Shown: in pieces, positions 1-8,392 of the stretch
How positions within the stretch are numbered: the first letter of the stretch is position 1
How the letters are laid out: every line of letters begins with the position of its first letter
Assembly: GCA_017540085.1 (NCBI GenBank)
Contig: JAFYBQ010000039.1
Span: forward strand, 1 to 64,000
Length of the DNA: 64,000 nt
Direction of reading: 5' to 3'
DNA from: Synergistaceae bacterium
GTDB taxonomy: Bacteria > Synergistota > Synergistia > Synergistales > Aminobacteriaceae
Position numbers and translations under genes: made by a program
Notes under the pieces: model-generated
Database searches by the model: none
The model's input: the letters and a program-made list of their open reading frames with translations, nothing else
What the model was told of the DNA's origin: nothing

Positions 1-151
1 GGCACAAAAAAAGGACTGACAGAGTCTGTAAAGTTTTCTGTGTATAGACACAATTTTTTCTAGAATTTGCAAGGTGTTCGTTTCATCAAAACACACTTTT
101 CTGCACAGACTCAGCTGACATTCAACGCCAGCCCCTTCAGAAATTTTTGCC

Positions 152-1189
152 TTAACGTTTTCCCGCTTTTGTCTCGATTGCCGACATCAGCGACTCGAAC
201 GCAGCGTTAAAGGATTTGAGTCCGTCAGCAAGCAACTTAGCGCACACTTCGCCGAGATCTATTCCGATTTCCGCAAGCCTCTTCATGTCCGACTCAGCCT
301 CAGCGAGTCCAGTCTCAAGAGTCAATGCAGCATGGCCGTGATTCACAAACGCTTCAAGCGTCGCAGGCGGTACGGTGTTCACTGTGTCAGGGCCGATTAA
401 TTCCTCGACATATTTCACATCGGAGTACGCCTTGTTCTTTGTACCCGTGCTTGCCCACAAAGGACGCTGAACCTGTCCCGCGCCCGCAAAAAGCCTCCTG
501 AACTCCTGATACATGAGCTTGATTCCGTCAACAGCAATCCGCCCGCATAATGACGTTTCGCCCTTCTCCGAAAGCAGTTTGTCAACAGCACCGTCAACCC
601 TGCTCACGAAAACTGACGCGACAGAAGCCGCCTTGCCTCCGCGTTTCACGCCCTCAAGATATGCTTTTGCGACATCGACATACTGAGCGTGTGAGAAAAT
701 CAGCGTTGAGTTCACGTTGACGTTTGACGCAATGCACTCCGTTAATGCCGAAATTCCTTCAGGTGTCGCCGGAATCTTTATCATGACATTGGGACGGTTG
801 AGAAGCGCGAACAATCTTTTTGCCTCGCTGATAGTCGTATCACGGTCAGAAGCAAGCAACGGATTCACTTCGAGAGAGACATAGCCGTCTTTGCCGTTCG
901 TCCTGTCGTAAACCTGGCGCATTATGTCCGCAGCTGCTCCGACTTCCTGAACCGTTAAAGCCTCGTAGATTTCCGCTGTTGTTTTGCCTGATGATGACAG
1001 TGATTTTATTGCGCCGTCATAGTCCGCTGTCTTTGCGATTGCGTTCTCGAATATTGACGGGTTTGTCGTAACGCCCGTAACGCCGAGATTAATCCATTCC
1101 TGAAGACCGCCCGATGCTACAAGCTCCCTGTTGATGTAGTCAAGCCATATTGACTGGCCGAGATTGAACGCCTGATGTATTGCTGTCAT
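152..1189 (-). CDS. tal: Transaldolase
   Basis: A 345-residue transaldolase, which moves a dihydroxyacetone unit between sugar phosphates in the non-oxidative pentose phosphate pathway in the cytoplasm. The N-terminal segment around QSIWLDYI, the TNPSIF motif near residue 42 and the Schiff-base lysine in VMIKIPATPEG identify the family. The long N-terminal region resembles the larger actinobacterial-type transaldolases rather than the short 215-residue type. The ATG is preceded by a strong AAGGAGGAAAT ribosome binding site. It is the last gene of a minus-strand group with transketolase and a xylulokinase-like kinase, separated from the latter by a repeat-rich 147 bp spacer. The 151 bp beyond its stop hold no gene; a T-rich run near positions 6-12 may belong to a weak terminator. 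Confidence 0.95.
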   Translation of the reverse strand: MTAIHQAFNLGQSIWLDYINRELVASGGLQEWINLGVTGVTTNPSIFENAIAKTADYDGAIKSLSSSGKTTAEIYEALTVQEVGAAADIMRQVYDRTNGKDGYVSLEVNPLLASDRDTTISEAKRLFALLNRPNVMIKIPATPEGISALTECIASNVNVNSTLIFSHAQYVDVAKAYLEGVKRGGKAASVASVFVSRVDGAVDKLLSEKGETSLCGRIAVDGIKLMYQEFRRLFAGAGQVQRPLWASTGTKNKAYSDVKYVEELIGPDTVNTVPPATLEAFVNHGHAALTLETGLAEAESDMKRLAEIGIDLGEVCAKLLADGLKSFNAAFESLMSAIETKAGKR

Positions 1190-1230
1190 TGATGATATTT
1201 CCTCCTTACTTAATGTTTTTACAGCTTACT

Positions 1231-1290
1231 CCCTTAACGGTGATATACCCCCTGTGTCCCCCCTAACGGTGATATCCCCCCCTGTGTCCC
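1231..1290. repeat. Two-copy 30 bp tandem direct repeat
   Basis: Positions 1231-1260 and 1261-1290 are near-identical copies of a 30 bp unit containing TAACGGTGATAT and CCTGTGTCCC. They lie between the kinase stop and the transaldolase start and run directly into a divergent copy of the palindromic repeat described next. The repeat is seen directly; its role is unknown. Confidence 0.85.
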
Positions 1291-1335
1291 CCCTAGTTTA
1301 GGGGGGATAGAGCAAAGCGGGAGAGGGGTAACCCT
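1287..1335. repeat. Divergent copy of dispersed palindromic repeat
   Basis: CCCCCCTAGTTTAGGGGGG forms a palindrome followed by AGCAAAGCGGGAGAGGGGTAAC. The layout (C-run, TAnnTTAG core, G-run, a small hairpin, GGGGTAAC end) matches the copies at 4932-4996 and 35688-35750, but the middle part has diverged. Confidence 0.6.
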
Positions 1336-1336
1336 T

Positions 1337-2932
1337 TTACCATTTCATTGCGCTGATTGCTGCCTTCTCGATTTCGAGTCCAGCAACGTAACGCCGTGTA
1401 AATTCCTCAAAGCCTTTCACTTCTTCCGGGTCAGGGTTGACAGCTTCCCCGGACAAGTCTTTGAACACTCTGCTGTTGAGATAGTCCTCAAGTTTTCCCG
1501 CGCTCTTTCCGTCAGCAAGATACGCCGCAAGAAGCGCGATACCCCATGCGCCTCCCTCGCTGGCTGTTGACATTACGTAGACGGGAGAATTTACCGCAGC
1601 CGCAAGAAATTTCTGCATGACTAACGGTGTCTTGAAGAGTCCGCCGTGCCCGGTGATTCTGTCGAGCCTGACTCCCTCGTCCTTCAACAAAATATCCATG
1701 CCCAATTTCACCGCGCCTAATGACGTGTAGAGATTCACGCGCATGAAGTTAGCGAGATTGAATTTGCTGTCGGGCATTCTCGCGAAAAGGGGTCTTCCCT
1801 CGTTGATGAACGTAACATTTTCGCCGGAGTAATAGCCGTATGCCAAGAGTCCCCCGCAGTCTTTATCGCCCGTCAATGAATGAGTGTACAGTTTCCCGTA
1901 CAATTCGCCCATGTCGGCGGTAATCCCCATGAGTCCGCAGAACTCGTGAAAGAGTGAGACCCACGCATTGAGGTCGCTCGTTCCGTTGTTGGCGTGGGAC
2001 ATAGCGCAGGGGAATCCTGAAGGTGTCGTTACCATGTCAATCTCGCGGTGTAACTTCTTGAGCTTTTTGTCGACAACTATCATCGCAAACGTGCTTGTTC
2101 CTGCTGAAAGGTTGCCTGTTCCGGGTGCTACTGCGTTCGTTGCGGTCATTCCCGTACCTGCGTCGCCTTCGGGGGGACACATCATCACCCCGGCTTTGAG
2201 AGTCCCGGTCTCATCGAGGAGTTTCGCGCCTTCCTCTGTGAGTTTTCCGGCGTTGTCTCCTGCGACTAAAACTTTCGGGAAAACGTCAGCGAGTTTCAGC
2301 GCATGGCCGTGTTTCTTCATGAGAGCGTCAAATTTTGCGGCCATGTCCGAGTCGTAATCGTGAGTCTCCGAGTCAATCGGGAACATTCCGGCAGCGTCTC
2401 CGATTCCGATGACCTTTGCGCCCGTCAGCCTGTAGTGAATGTAGGCGGCAAGTGTGAAAACGGAGGCGACATTCTTCACGTGGGACTCGCCGTCTAATAT
2501 TCTCTGGTACAGGTGAGCGCATGACCATCGTAACGGAATGTTGAAGTCAAATAATTCTGTGAGTTCGTCAGCGGCCTTTGTCGTGTTAGTGTTTCGCCAA
2601 GTCTGGAAGCGGGCTATCTGCTTGCCGTCCTTGTCGAGGGCTATATATCCGTGCATCATCGCGGAGACTCCCATTGCCCCGAATGTCGCGGGTGTTACGC
2701 CGTATTTAGACTCGACATCTTTACGCAGGGAGGCGTAGCACGAACGGAGTCCGGCTTCTGCGTCCTCAAGATCATACGTCCATACGCCGTCAACTAACTT
2801 GTTCTCCCAGTCGTGAACACCTGACGCTAACACATGGCCGTCATAATCGACTAACACGCCTTTGATTCTCGTTGAGCCGAACTCAATCCCTAATGCGGTT
2901 TTTCCCTCAAGGATTAATTTCTTTGCGTCCAT
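1337..2932 (-). CDS. xylB: FGGY-family carbohydrate kinase, probable xylulokinase
   Basis: A 531-residue FGGY sugar kinase that would phosphorylate a ketose, most likely D-xylulose, to feed the pentose phosphate pathway. The N-terminal actin-like phosphate loop reads ALGIEFGSTRIKGVLVD near residue 13. A second ATPase-type segment, GTGNLSAGTSTFAMIV, and the C-terminal GHGGLFKTP adenosine-site motif complete the fold. It starts 4 bp after the transketolase stop, so the two are almost certainly co-transcribed, and transaldolase follows downstream. Substrate is inferred from this neighbourhood; another pentulose or hexulose cannot be excluded. The protein is somewhat longer than the typical 480-500 residues of XylB. 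Confidence 0.8.
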   Translation of the reverse strand: MDAKKLILEGKTALGIEFGSTRIKGVLVDYDGHVLASGVHDWENKLVDGVWTYDLEDAEAGLRSCYASLRKDVESKYGVTPATFGAMGVSAMMHGYIALDKDGKQIARFQTWRNTNTTKAADELTELFDFNIPLRWSCAHLYQRILDGESHVKNVASVFTLAAYIHYRLTGAKVIGIGDAAGMFPIDSETHDYDSDMAAKFDALMKKHGHALKLADVFPKVLVAGDNAGKLTEEGAKLLDETGTLKAGVMMCPPEGDAGTGMTATNAVAPGTGNLSAGTSTFAMIVVDKKLKKLHREIDMVTTPSGFPCAMSHANNGTSDLNAWVSLFHEFCGLMGITADMGELYGKLYTHSLTGDKDCGGLLAYGYYSGENVTFINEGRPLFARMPDSKFNLANFMRVNLYTSLGAVKLGMDILLKDEGVRLDRITGHGGLFKTPLVMQKFLAAAVNSPVYVMSTASEGGAWGIALLAAYLADGKSAGKLEDYLNSRVFKDLSGEAVNPDPEEVKGFEEFTRRYVAGLEIEKAAISAMKW

Positions 2933-2936
2933 AAAT

Positions 2937-4856
2937 TTACCTGCCTTTCATGAACGACTCAGCTATCTTTTCCGCTGAGAGTCCCATTTCAGCGCGCACT
3001 GAGTCAGAATTTCCCGACTCGCCGTAATGATTCACTCCGAGTGTCTGAATTTTCGGGAGTGCGATTCCTTTTCGTACTGACTCAAGCACCATCACCGCAC
3101 CCATTCCTGTATTTGCGTTGTGATCTTCAACCGTCATGATGTGGCCGGTCTTCACTGCCTCATTGATTGCTGACATATCCGGCTCAAGCGGGCATGATAC
3201 GCCGTAAACAGAAACCTCGACTCCTTTTGACGCGAGAATGTCGGCGGCCTTCAGTGCGATTTGCGCCATGTAACCGAGCGCGAATATTGCGCCGTCTTTG
3301 CCGTCCCGGAGCTTGTCTGCCTTTCCGTATGTGAAGCCGTAACTGCCCGTGTAATATTTCAGCCCGTCAATCTTTGAGCGTCCAACGGCCATGCAAATAT
3401 CGCCCGGAGTTTTCAGCATCCATCGAGTTGCCCTGTCTGTCTGGTTCGGGTCAACAGGTACAACGAGCTTCCAGCCGAACATGTTACGCATTAATCCGAC
3501 GTAATCAATGCACTGATGAGTCTTTCCGTCCTCGCCAACGTCAAGCCCGACATGAGTCAGCACTGTCTTGTTGCCCGTGCGGTTAATGTCGTTGAGCCTC
3601 TGCTGGTTGTAGACTTCATCAACGCCGAAAACGCCAAATTCCGCCCATACGCTTACGACTCCCGCAAGGCTCGCAGTTCCCGAAGCTGTTGCTACTGAAT
3701 GTTCCTGTATACCGCTCTGAATGAAATTATCGGGGCATTCCTTCTTGAAGGCTCCTGTCATTACGGACGGGGATAAATCGCAGTCGAAAACGAGAATCGG
3801 AGTCCGGCCTTCCTTCTTGTAGTTGCGTTTGCCTACATCAGCGAGAGCTTTGCCAAATGCGCCGCGGTTGTCCGAAACTTTTTCGCCCTCGTAATCGAAC
3901 GGAGTCCCAGTGTCAATGTTCGGCGCGGGGGGAAAATCTATCTTCCTTCCTGCGAATGTGGGGGGATTCTTTCTGCGTTCGAGTGCCTTTGCGAGGGTGT
4001 CAGGTTCTCCGCCGAGATGAGCTACAATTTTCGCGTAATCGTCATTTGATACGGGCTTTCCGTGATAGTCGGGGATTCCTTCCATGATTAGGCCGTCTTT
4101 GCCCATGACCGTCTTGCACAAAAGCACGGTGGGTTTTCCGTTTTTGCCCGCGTTCCTGAGAGCCTCATAGAGTGCCGCGAATGAATGCCCGTCAACCTCT
4201 ACAGCCTCCCAGCCGTCAGCCTCCCACAATGCGCGAATATCACACGGCAAAATTTCCTGACGTGTTCCCGAAAGCTGTATGTCGTTCCAGTCGATGAGAG
4301 CCGTTAAGCCCGTGAGATTCTGACGCACTGCCATGCGCCGGGCTTCTGCGATTTGTCCCTTTGTCTGTCCTCCATCGCCCATGAGAACATACACGCGGCC
4401 ATGATGATTATTTGCCTTCTGTGCGAGCGCGAATCCGACTCCCGCTGAGAGTCCCTGTCCTAAATTCCCGGTGCCTAAATCGATTCCGGGAATTTCGCGC
4501 TCAACATGTCCCTGAAAAACTGAGCCGCACTGCCTGAAATGCGCCATTGCCTCTTCACGGTCAACGAATCCCCATTCCGCTAACGTTGCGTAGACTCCTG
4601 CTGACGTGTGGCCGTGAGAGATTACGACATAATCACGCGCTGTAGTGCTGCAATTTTCCGGCGTAAGGTCGGCGACTCCGTATACTGTCATGAACATCTC
4701 CATGCTTGAGAACGCTCCGCCGGGGTGTCCTGACTTTGCCGCGCTTACCATTGTGAGGGCTGTAATTCTCGCTCTCTTTGCTGATGTTTCGAGGGCTGTT
4801 ATCTGTTCGGGCGTTAATTTATCTGACGGGTATTTGTGGATATTGGGTAATGCCAT
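2937..4856 (-). CDS. tkt: Transketolase
   Basis: A full-length 639-residue transketolase, a thiamine-diphosphate enzyme exchanging two-carbon units between ketose and aldose phosphates. The N-terminal half has the ISHGHTSAGVYATL segment and the cofactor motif MGDGGQTKGQIAEA with the downstream Asn in LIDWND. The middle has the IQEHSVATASGTASLAG pyrimidine-domain segment with its catalytic Glu, and the C-terminal domain includes the MTVEDHN segment. A GGAGGAATCATT ribosome binding site precedes the ATG. It lies upstream of the xylulokinase-like and transaldolase genes and downstream of the aldolase gene, from which it is separated by a palindromic repeat. Confidence 0.95.
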   Translation of the reverse strand: MALPNIHKYPSDKLTPEQITALETSAKRARITALTMVSAAKSGHPGGAFSSMEMFMTVYGVADLTPENCSTTARDYVVISHGHTSAGVYATLAEWGFVDREEAMAHFRQCGSVFQGHVEREIPGIDLGTGNLGQGLSAGVGFALAQKANNHHGRVYVLMGDGGQTKGQIAEARRMAVRQNLTGLTALIDWNDIQLSGTRQEILPCDIRALWEADGWEAVEVDGHSFAALYEALRNAGKNGKPTVLLCKTVMGKDGLIMEGIPDYHGKPVSNDDYAKIVAHLGGEPDTLAKALERRKNPPTFAGRKIDFPPAPNIDTGTPFDYEGEKVSDNRGAFGKALADVGKRNYKKEGRTPILVFDCDLSPSVMTGAFKKECPDNFIQSGIQEHSVATASGTASLAGVVSVWAEFGVFGVDEVYNQQRLNDINRTGNKTVLTHVGLDVGEDGKTHQCIDYVGLMRNMFGWKLVVPVDPNQTDRATRWMLKTPGDICMAVGRSKIDGLKYYTGSYGFTYGKADKLRDGKDGAIFALGYMAQIALKAADILASKGVEVSVYGVSCPLEPDMSAINEAVKTGHIMTVEDHNANTGMGAVMVLESVRKGIALPKIQTLGVNHYGESGNSDSVRAEMGLSAEKIAESFMKGR

Positions 4857-4931
4857 AATGATTCCTCCTGTTAAATTGCTGTTCCTTCCCTATATTTCCC
4901 CTTGCAGTTACCCTCCTTCTGCTTGCGCTCC

Positions 4932-4996
4932 CTCCCCACTAAGTTAGGGGGGACACGGCTTGCCGAGGGGGGTAACACCTCACAAGGGGGGTGAAC
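4932..4996. repeat. Dispersed palindromic GC-rich repeat, copy 2
   Basis: A C-run, CTAAGTTAG and G-run palindrome is followed by the small hairpin CGGCTTGCCG, a G-run and TAACACCTCACA. About 46 bases match the copy at 35688-35750 with a single-base length difference. It lies between the aldolase stop and the transketolase start, in a 155 bp spacer with no gene. Confidence 0.85.
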
Positions 4997-5011
4997 AGCG
5001 GGGTATTCCTA

Positions 5012-5863
5012 TCACACTCTTCCGCAGCTGCCGATGACCTGCATTCTTTCTTTCACGTAGCGTTTTACCTCCTCCATTCCGTATGCGCCGTATTTTTTCG
5101 GGTCAAATACTCCGGGATTTTCCTTCATGTATTTCTTCACGCCGTATGTGTATGAGATTCGCAGGTCTGTCGCGTAATTCACCTTGCACATTCCCATACT
5201 CACACAGCGAATCACCTGATCGTCCGGGACTCCTGATGTGCCGTGCAAAACTAACGGGATATTAACGCGCTCATGAATCTTTGTGAGAACGTCAAAATTT
5301 ATGTGAGGCGTTCCCTTGTAGACTCCGTGAGCAGTCCCGACAGCAACAGCAAGAGAGTCGCACCCGGTTTCCTCAACGAATATTTTTGCCTCGTCCGGGT
5401 CAGTGTAGGGATTTTCCGACTGTGAATTGTCGAGGCCGTCTTCTTTTCCGCCTACCCTGCCTAATTCCGCCTCAACGGGAATATTAACGGCGTGGCAAAT
5501 TTCGGTTACTGTTTTTGTGAGGGCTATATTTTCCTCAAGCGGCAGCTTGCTTCCGTCAATCATGATTGATGTATACCCCGCGTGAAGTGCCTGCACCGCC
5601 ATAGCAAGCGAATTGCCGTGATCCAAATGACAGGCTACGGGGATTCGCGTTCGTCTTGCGGCGGCTCTTATGTTCGCGAAATAGAAATCAGCCCCGGCAT
5701 ATTTCACTGTCCCGGGAGTCGTCTGCATGATTACTGGGGAATTTGTTTCCTCTGCCGCTGAAAGTACAGCTAACACCATCTCCATATTCTCAACGTTGAA
5801 AGCTCCTACGGCGTATTTGTTTCTCTGTGCGTCAAGCAATAATTCTCGTGATTTCACAAGCAA
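5012..5863 (-). CDS. Class II ketose-bisphosphate aldolase (GatY/KbaY/Fba family)
   Basis: A 283-residue zinc-dependent class II aldolase that would split fructose- or tagatose-1,6-bisphosphate into dihydroxyacetone phosphate and glyceraldehyde 3-phosphate. The Zn-binding HLDHG is near residue 80, the second metal region reads EAELGRVGG, and HGTSG and VNYATDLR form the phosphate-binding part. The upstream GatZ/KbaZ-type gene favours a tagatose-bisphosphate or related role, since such proteins stabilise GatY/KbaY. The frame opens with TTG at 5863, only 13 bp after the gatZ stop, with a modest GAGAGA ribosome site; a GTG two codons later is an alternative start. The family is certain, the substrate is inferred. 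Confidence 0.88.
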   Translation of the reverse strand: MLVKSRELLLDAQRNKYAVGAFNVENMEMVLAVLSAAEETNSPVIMQTTPGTVKYAGADFYFANIRAAARRTRIPVACHLDHGNSLAMAVQALHAGYTSIMIDGSKLPLEENIALTKTVTEICHAVNIPVEAELGRVGGKEDGLDNSQSENPYTDPDEAKIFVEETGCDSLAVAVGTAHGVYKGTPHINFDVLTKIHERVNIPLVLHGTSGVPDDQVIRCVSMGMCKVNYATDLRISYTYGVKKYMKENPGVFDPKKYGAYGMEEVKRYVKERMQVIGSCGRV

Positions 5864-5876
5864 AATTTATCATCTC

Positions 5877-7181
5877 TCAATCGTAAATCTTAGTGCTTAC
5901 TGCGTAATTGTAATCCTCGCACAAAGCTACTACGCAATCTTTCACGAGCGCGGAAGCCTTCAGCGGTAATTTTCCGTCCCTGACTCTTTTGTGCTGGCGG
6001 GGCAAAAATTGACTCAGCATTCCCGCAGGTATTTCTACACTGTCAATGTTGGCGAATAATTTTGTGATTGCTGACTTGATTTCGGGTAGGCTGAAATAAT
6101 ATCTGCAACGGTCGGAATAACTGTACTTCCTCGCAATGTGCTTCTCCAATTCTGAGCCGTGATAATGTTTCTCCCAGTTGTGCGGATTTTCGAGCATTGC
6201 GGACTCTAACGTCTCAACAAAATTAGCGCGTTCATTTTCCGGGACTAGCTCACGCTCAATCATGCTGAGTGCGAAAAGTCCCTCACGTAATGCGAACGTC
6301 AGAGCCGGGCCGACTTTGAGAATCGCTATTCCGTCTTCTGCCATCTCGCGCAATTTTTCGGGGGGCTGATAGTCCGTTGAATGTCCCTCGAAAACAAAGC
6401 CGGGATATTTCCTCAATGTAGATGTGAGACTCGCCGCGTCATTCCTGCAATACTGGTGAATGTCCCTGTCGCCAAATTCGACTCCGGGCTGAACTACTAC
6501 GGCTATAACGTCCTGCCATCTGTCGGAGATTCCATGCTCCTCGAATTTCCGCTTGTAGGTCATTAGTGTAGTCTCAAAATCTTTCGGGCTTGTTACGGTG
6601 AGTCCCTCGTCATTCTGCGTCCCGCCGGGGATTGGCACTTCACTGCCTATGACGTATACCGGGCGCATTTCGCTGGGATTATTTTTCCTCATCTCCTGAT
6701 ATGCTTTCTCGCACTCCTCAAGCAATGCCGCTCCCCTTTCGGCGATAACGTCATCGGAGAGCCGCCCGGCAGGGTCATCAGCAACCTTCATGCTTGTGTC
6801 AAGATGAATCTTCTTGAACCCGGCCATGACGCAGAGACGCACTAATTCACGCGCACGGCTCATAGCTTCAGCCTCCGGCAAATTCGCCCACACAAGCGGC
6901 CCGATGTGATCTCCTCCGAGAATGATTTTTGCCCGGTCAAATCTCACCTTGTCCGCAATACCGTAAACGTAATCCCGGAAATCTTGCGGCTTCATTCCTG
7001 TGTACCCGCCGTACTGGTTAATCTGATTCGCTGTCCCCTCGATGAGAATCGGAGAGTCGAATCTTTTCCCCTGCTCCAAAATTGCCTCTATTGCGAGTTC
7101 GTTTGCGGTGCAATATGACGGTATGCCCGCGTGGATTCCTGATTTCCTTCGTTCTGAGATGTCAAGCAAAGGATTCCGCAA
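5877..7181 (-). CDS. gatZ: GatZ/KbaZ-type tagatose-bisphosphate aldolase subunit
   Basis: A 434-residue member of the GatZ/KbaZ family, known as the non-catalytic partner that stabilises class II tagatose-bisphosphate aldolase. Recognisable segments include GIPSYCTAN, GGDHIGPLVWAN, KKIHLDTSM, VIGSEVPIPGG and FEGHSTDYQ. The frame stays open upstream to 7229, but that extension runs through the intrinsic terminator at 7203-7236. I therefore place the start at TTG 7181, where an AAAGGAGT ribosome site lies 11 bases upstream and the protein begins LRNPLLDISERR. It is followed by the aldolase gene 13 bp later and preceded by a PfkB kinase, giving a kinase / partner / aldolase set for a ketohexose. 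Confidence 0.85.
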   Translation of the reverse strand: MRNPLLDISERRKSGIHAGIPSYCTANELAIEAILEQGKRFDSPILIEGTANQINQYGGYTGMKPQDFRDYVYGIADKVRFDRAKIILGGDHIGPLVWANLPEAEAMSRARELVRLCVMAGFKKIHLDTSMKVADDPAGRLSDDVIAERGAALLEECEKAYQEMRKNNPSEMRPVYVIGSEVPIPGGTQNDEGLTVTSPKDFETTLMTYKRKFEEHGISDRWQDVIAVVVQPGVEFGDRDIHQYCRNDAASLTSTLRKYPGFVFEGHSTDYQPPEKLREMAEDGIAILKVGPALTFALREGLFALSMIERELVPENERANFVETLESAMLENPHNWEKHYHGSELEKHIARKYSYSDRCRYYFSLPEIKSAITKLFANIDSVEIPAGMLSQFLPRQHKRVRDGKLPLKASALVKDCVVALCEDYNYAVSTKIYD

Positions 7182-7202
7182 CGTAAAAATTACTCCTTTC
7201 AC

Positions 7203-7236
7203 AAAAATAAAAGCCCCGCAAGTTTTCACAGGGCTT
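7203..7236 (-). terminator. Intrinsic terminator after the PfkB kinase gene
   Basis: On the minus strand AAGCCC and GGGCTT form a 6 bp stem around a 14 base loop, followed by TTATTTTTG. It lies directly after the PfkB kinase stop at 7254 and just upstream of the gatZ ribosome site, so it may end the kinase transcript or act as a partial read-through terminator. Confidence 0.7.
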
Positions 7237-7253
7237 CAATGTCTCATATATCG

Positions 7254-8195
7254 TTATGACTCCTCTATCATTTTGCGGACTGACTCAGGCGAGATTTTCC
7301 CCTCCATCGGCCCGAATGCGGCGGCGTTCAATGCTCCTGCTGCTGCTCCCATTTTCGCGCACTCTGCTAACGTCTTCCCCTCGGCGAGTCCGCAGATGAA
7401 TGCGGCATCGTATGAGTCTCCTGCCCCGGTTGCGTCCTCCTGAATGACTCTGTAGACTGGCTGAGAAACCTCAAGACCTTTGCGCGTGTAAATGCTTGAG
7501 CCTTTAGAGCCGTTTTTCAGCACAAGGACTTCAAGATTTTTATTGCTGAACACTGACTCTATTGCCTCGTCAAGATTTTCTTTTCCCGCAAACATTTTCA
7601 GCTCGGAGACTCCCGGCATTAATATTGATGAGCTTCTGAAGACTTCCTGCAACATCTCAAGCACCGCATTATCTTTCAGCATTTCGAGTCGTACATTCGG
7701 GTCAAAGGAAATTTTCACGCCGTGAGAGATCATCATGTTCATAGTTTTGACAATTTCCCGCGCGAAATTCACATCAGCCATTAACGAACAGCCCATTATG
7801 TGAAAATATTTCGTGTCCTCAAAGCCTGTGAAATTTCCGGGAGCTTTTGCCTTAACGCATGGGGAATTGTCCATGTAGAACAGAAATTTTCTTGAGCCGT
7901 CAGCAAAATACGTAACGAACGCTATACCCGTATGGCCGTCTTCAGGAATGATTACCCGGCTAACGTCAACGCCGTCATGTTTGAGCCTGCGCATAATGTT
8001 TTCGCCGAAATCGTCATGTCCGACTCCGCTGATTATCGCTGTGGAATGTCCGAGTCTCGCCGCCGTGCTGATAAATATACCGGGTGCGCCGCTTGGGAAT
8101 GGGCCGCGAAAATAATCGGACTCGTATAGCGGTATGTCTTCTTTCGGGCGCATTATCTCTACAAGAAGCTCGCCCATTGTTACAATTTCTGCCAT
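7254..8195 (-). CDS. PfkB-family sugar kinase
   Basis: A 313-residue ribokinase/PfkB-fold kinase that phosphorylates a sugar with ATP. It begins VTMGELLVEIMRP, has a substrate-binding GxG region (GAPGIFISTAARLG) near residue 35, and the diagnostic second PfkB signature DATGAGDSYDAAF with its catalytic Asp near residue 260. Members like this include fructokinases, 2-keto-3-deoxygluconate kinases and tagatose kinases; motifs alone do not fix the substrate. The GatZ-type and aldolase genes that follow suggest a ketohexose or ketohexose phosphate. It has its own promoter just downstream of the tRNA-Leu gene and an intrinsic terminator after its stop. Confidence 0.85.
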   Translation of the reverse strand: MAEIVTMGELLVEIMRPKEDIPLYESDYFRGPFPSGAPGIFISTAARLGHSTAIISGVGHDDFGENIMRRLKHDGVDVSRVIIPEDGHTGIAFVTYFADGSRKFLFYMDNSPCVKAKAPGNFTGFEDTKYFHIMGCSLMADVNFAREIVKTMNMMISHGVKISFDPNVRLEMLKDNAVLEMLQEVFRSSSILMPGVSELKMFAGKENLDEAIESVFSNKNLEVLVLKNGSKGSSIYTRKGLEVSQPVYRVIQEDATGAGDSYDAAFICGLAEGKTLAECAKMGAAAGALNAAAFGPMEGKISPESVRKMIEES

Positions 8196-8256
8196 GAAAA
8201 ATTTTTGCCCTCCCTTTGATGATGAGGATAAATAATTCTTGTGGGATTTGGGGAAA

Positions 8257-8285
8257 AGTTTACTATAATTGATGGGAAATGTAAA
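8257..8285 (-). promoter_or_regulatory. Sigma-70-type promoter for the PfkB kinase gene
   Basis: On the minus strand TTTACA (8285-8280) and TAAACT (8262-8257) are separated by exactly 17 bases, about 60 bases upstream of the kinase start. The pair is seen directly; promoter activity is inferred. Confidence 0.5.
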
Positions 8286-8293
8286 ATTTTCAG

Positions 8294-8375
8294 TGCGGAG
8301 GAGGGGACTTGAACCCCTACACCTTTAGGGTATCAGATCCTAAGTCTGACGCGTCTACCATTCCGCCACCCCCGC
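8294..8375 (-). tRNA. tRNA-Leu (anticodon TAG)
   Basis: The minus strand folds as a class II tRNA with a long variable arm. The acceptor stem is GCGGGGG with CCTCCGC and discriminator A. The anticodon stem TCAGA/TCTGA encloses the loop CTTAGGA, giving anticodon TAG (leucine). The T arm reads GGGGTTCAAGTCCCC. CCA is not encoded, so a CCA-adding activity is needed to mature it. Confidence 0.95.
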
Positions 8376-8392
8376 AAACTGTCTCTATTGTA

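Noticed and set aside
7182-7229. Upstream extension of the gatZ reading frame
   Set aside because: It covers an intrinsic terminator; a well-placed ribosome site supports TTG at 7181 instead.
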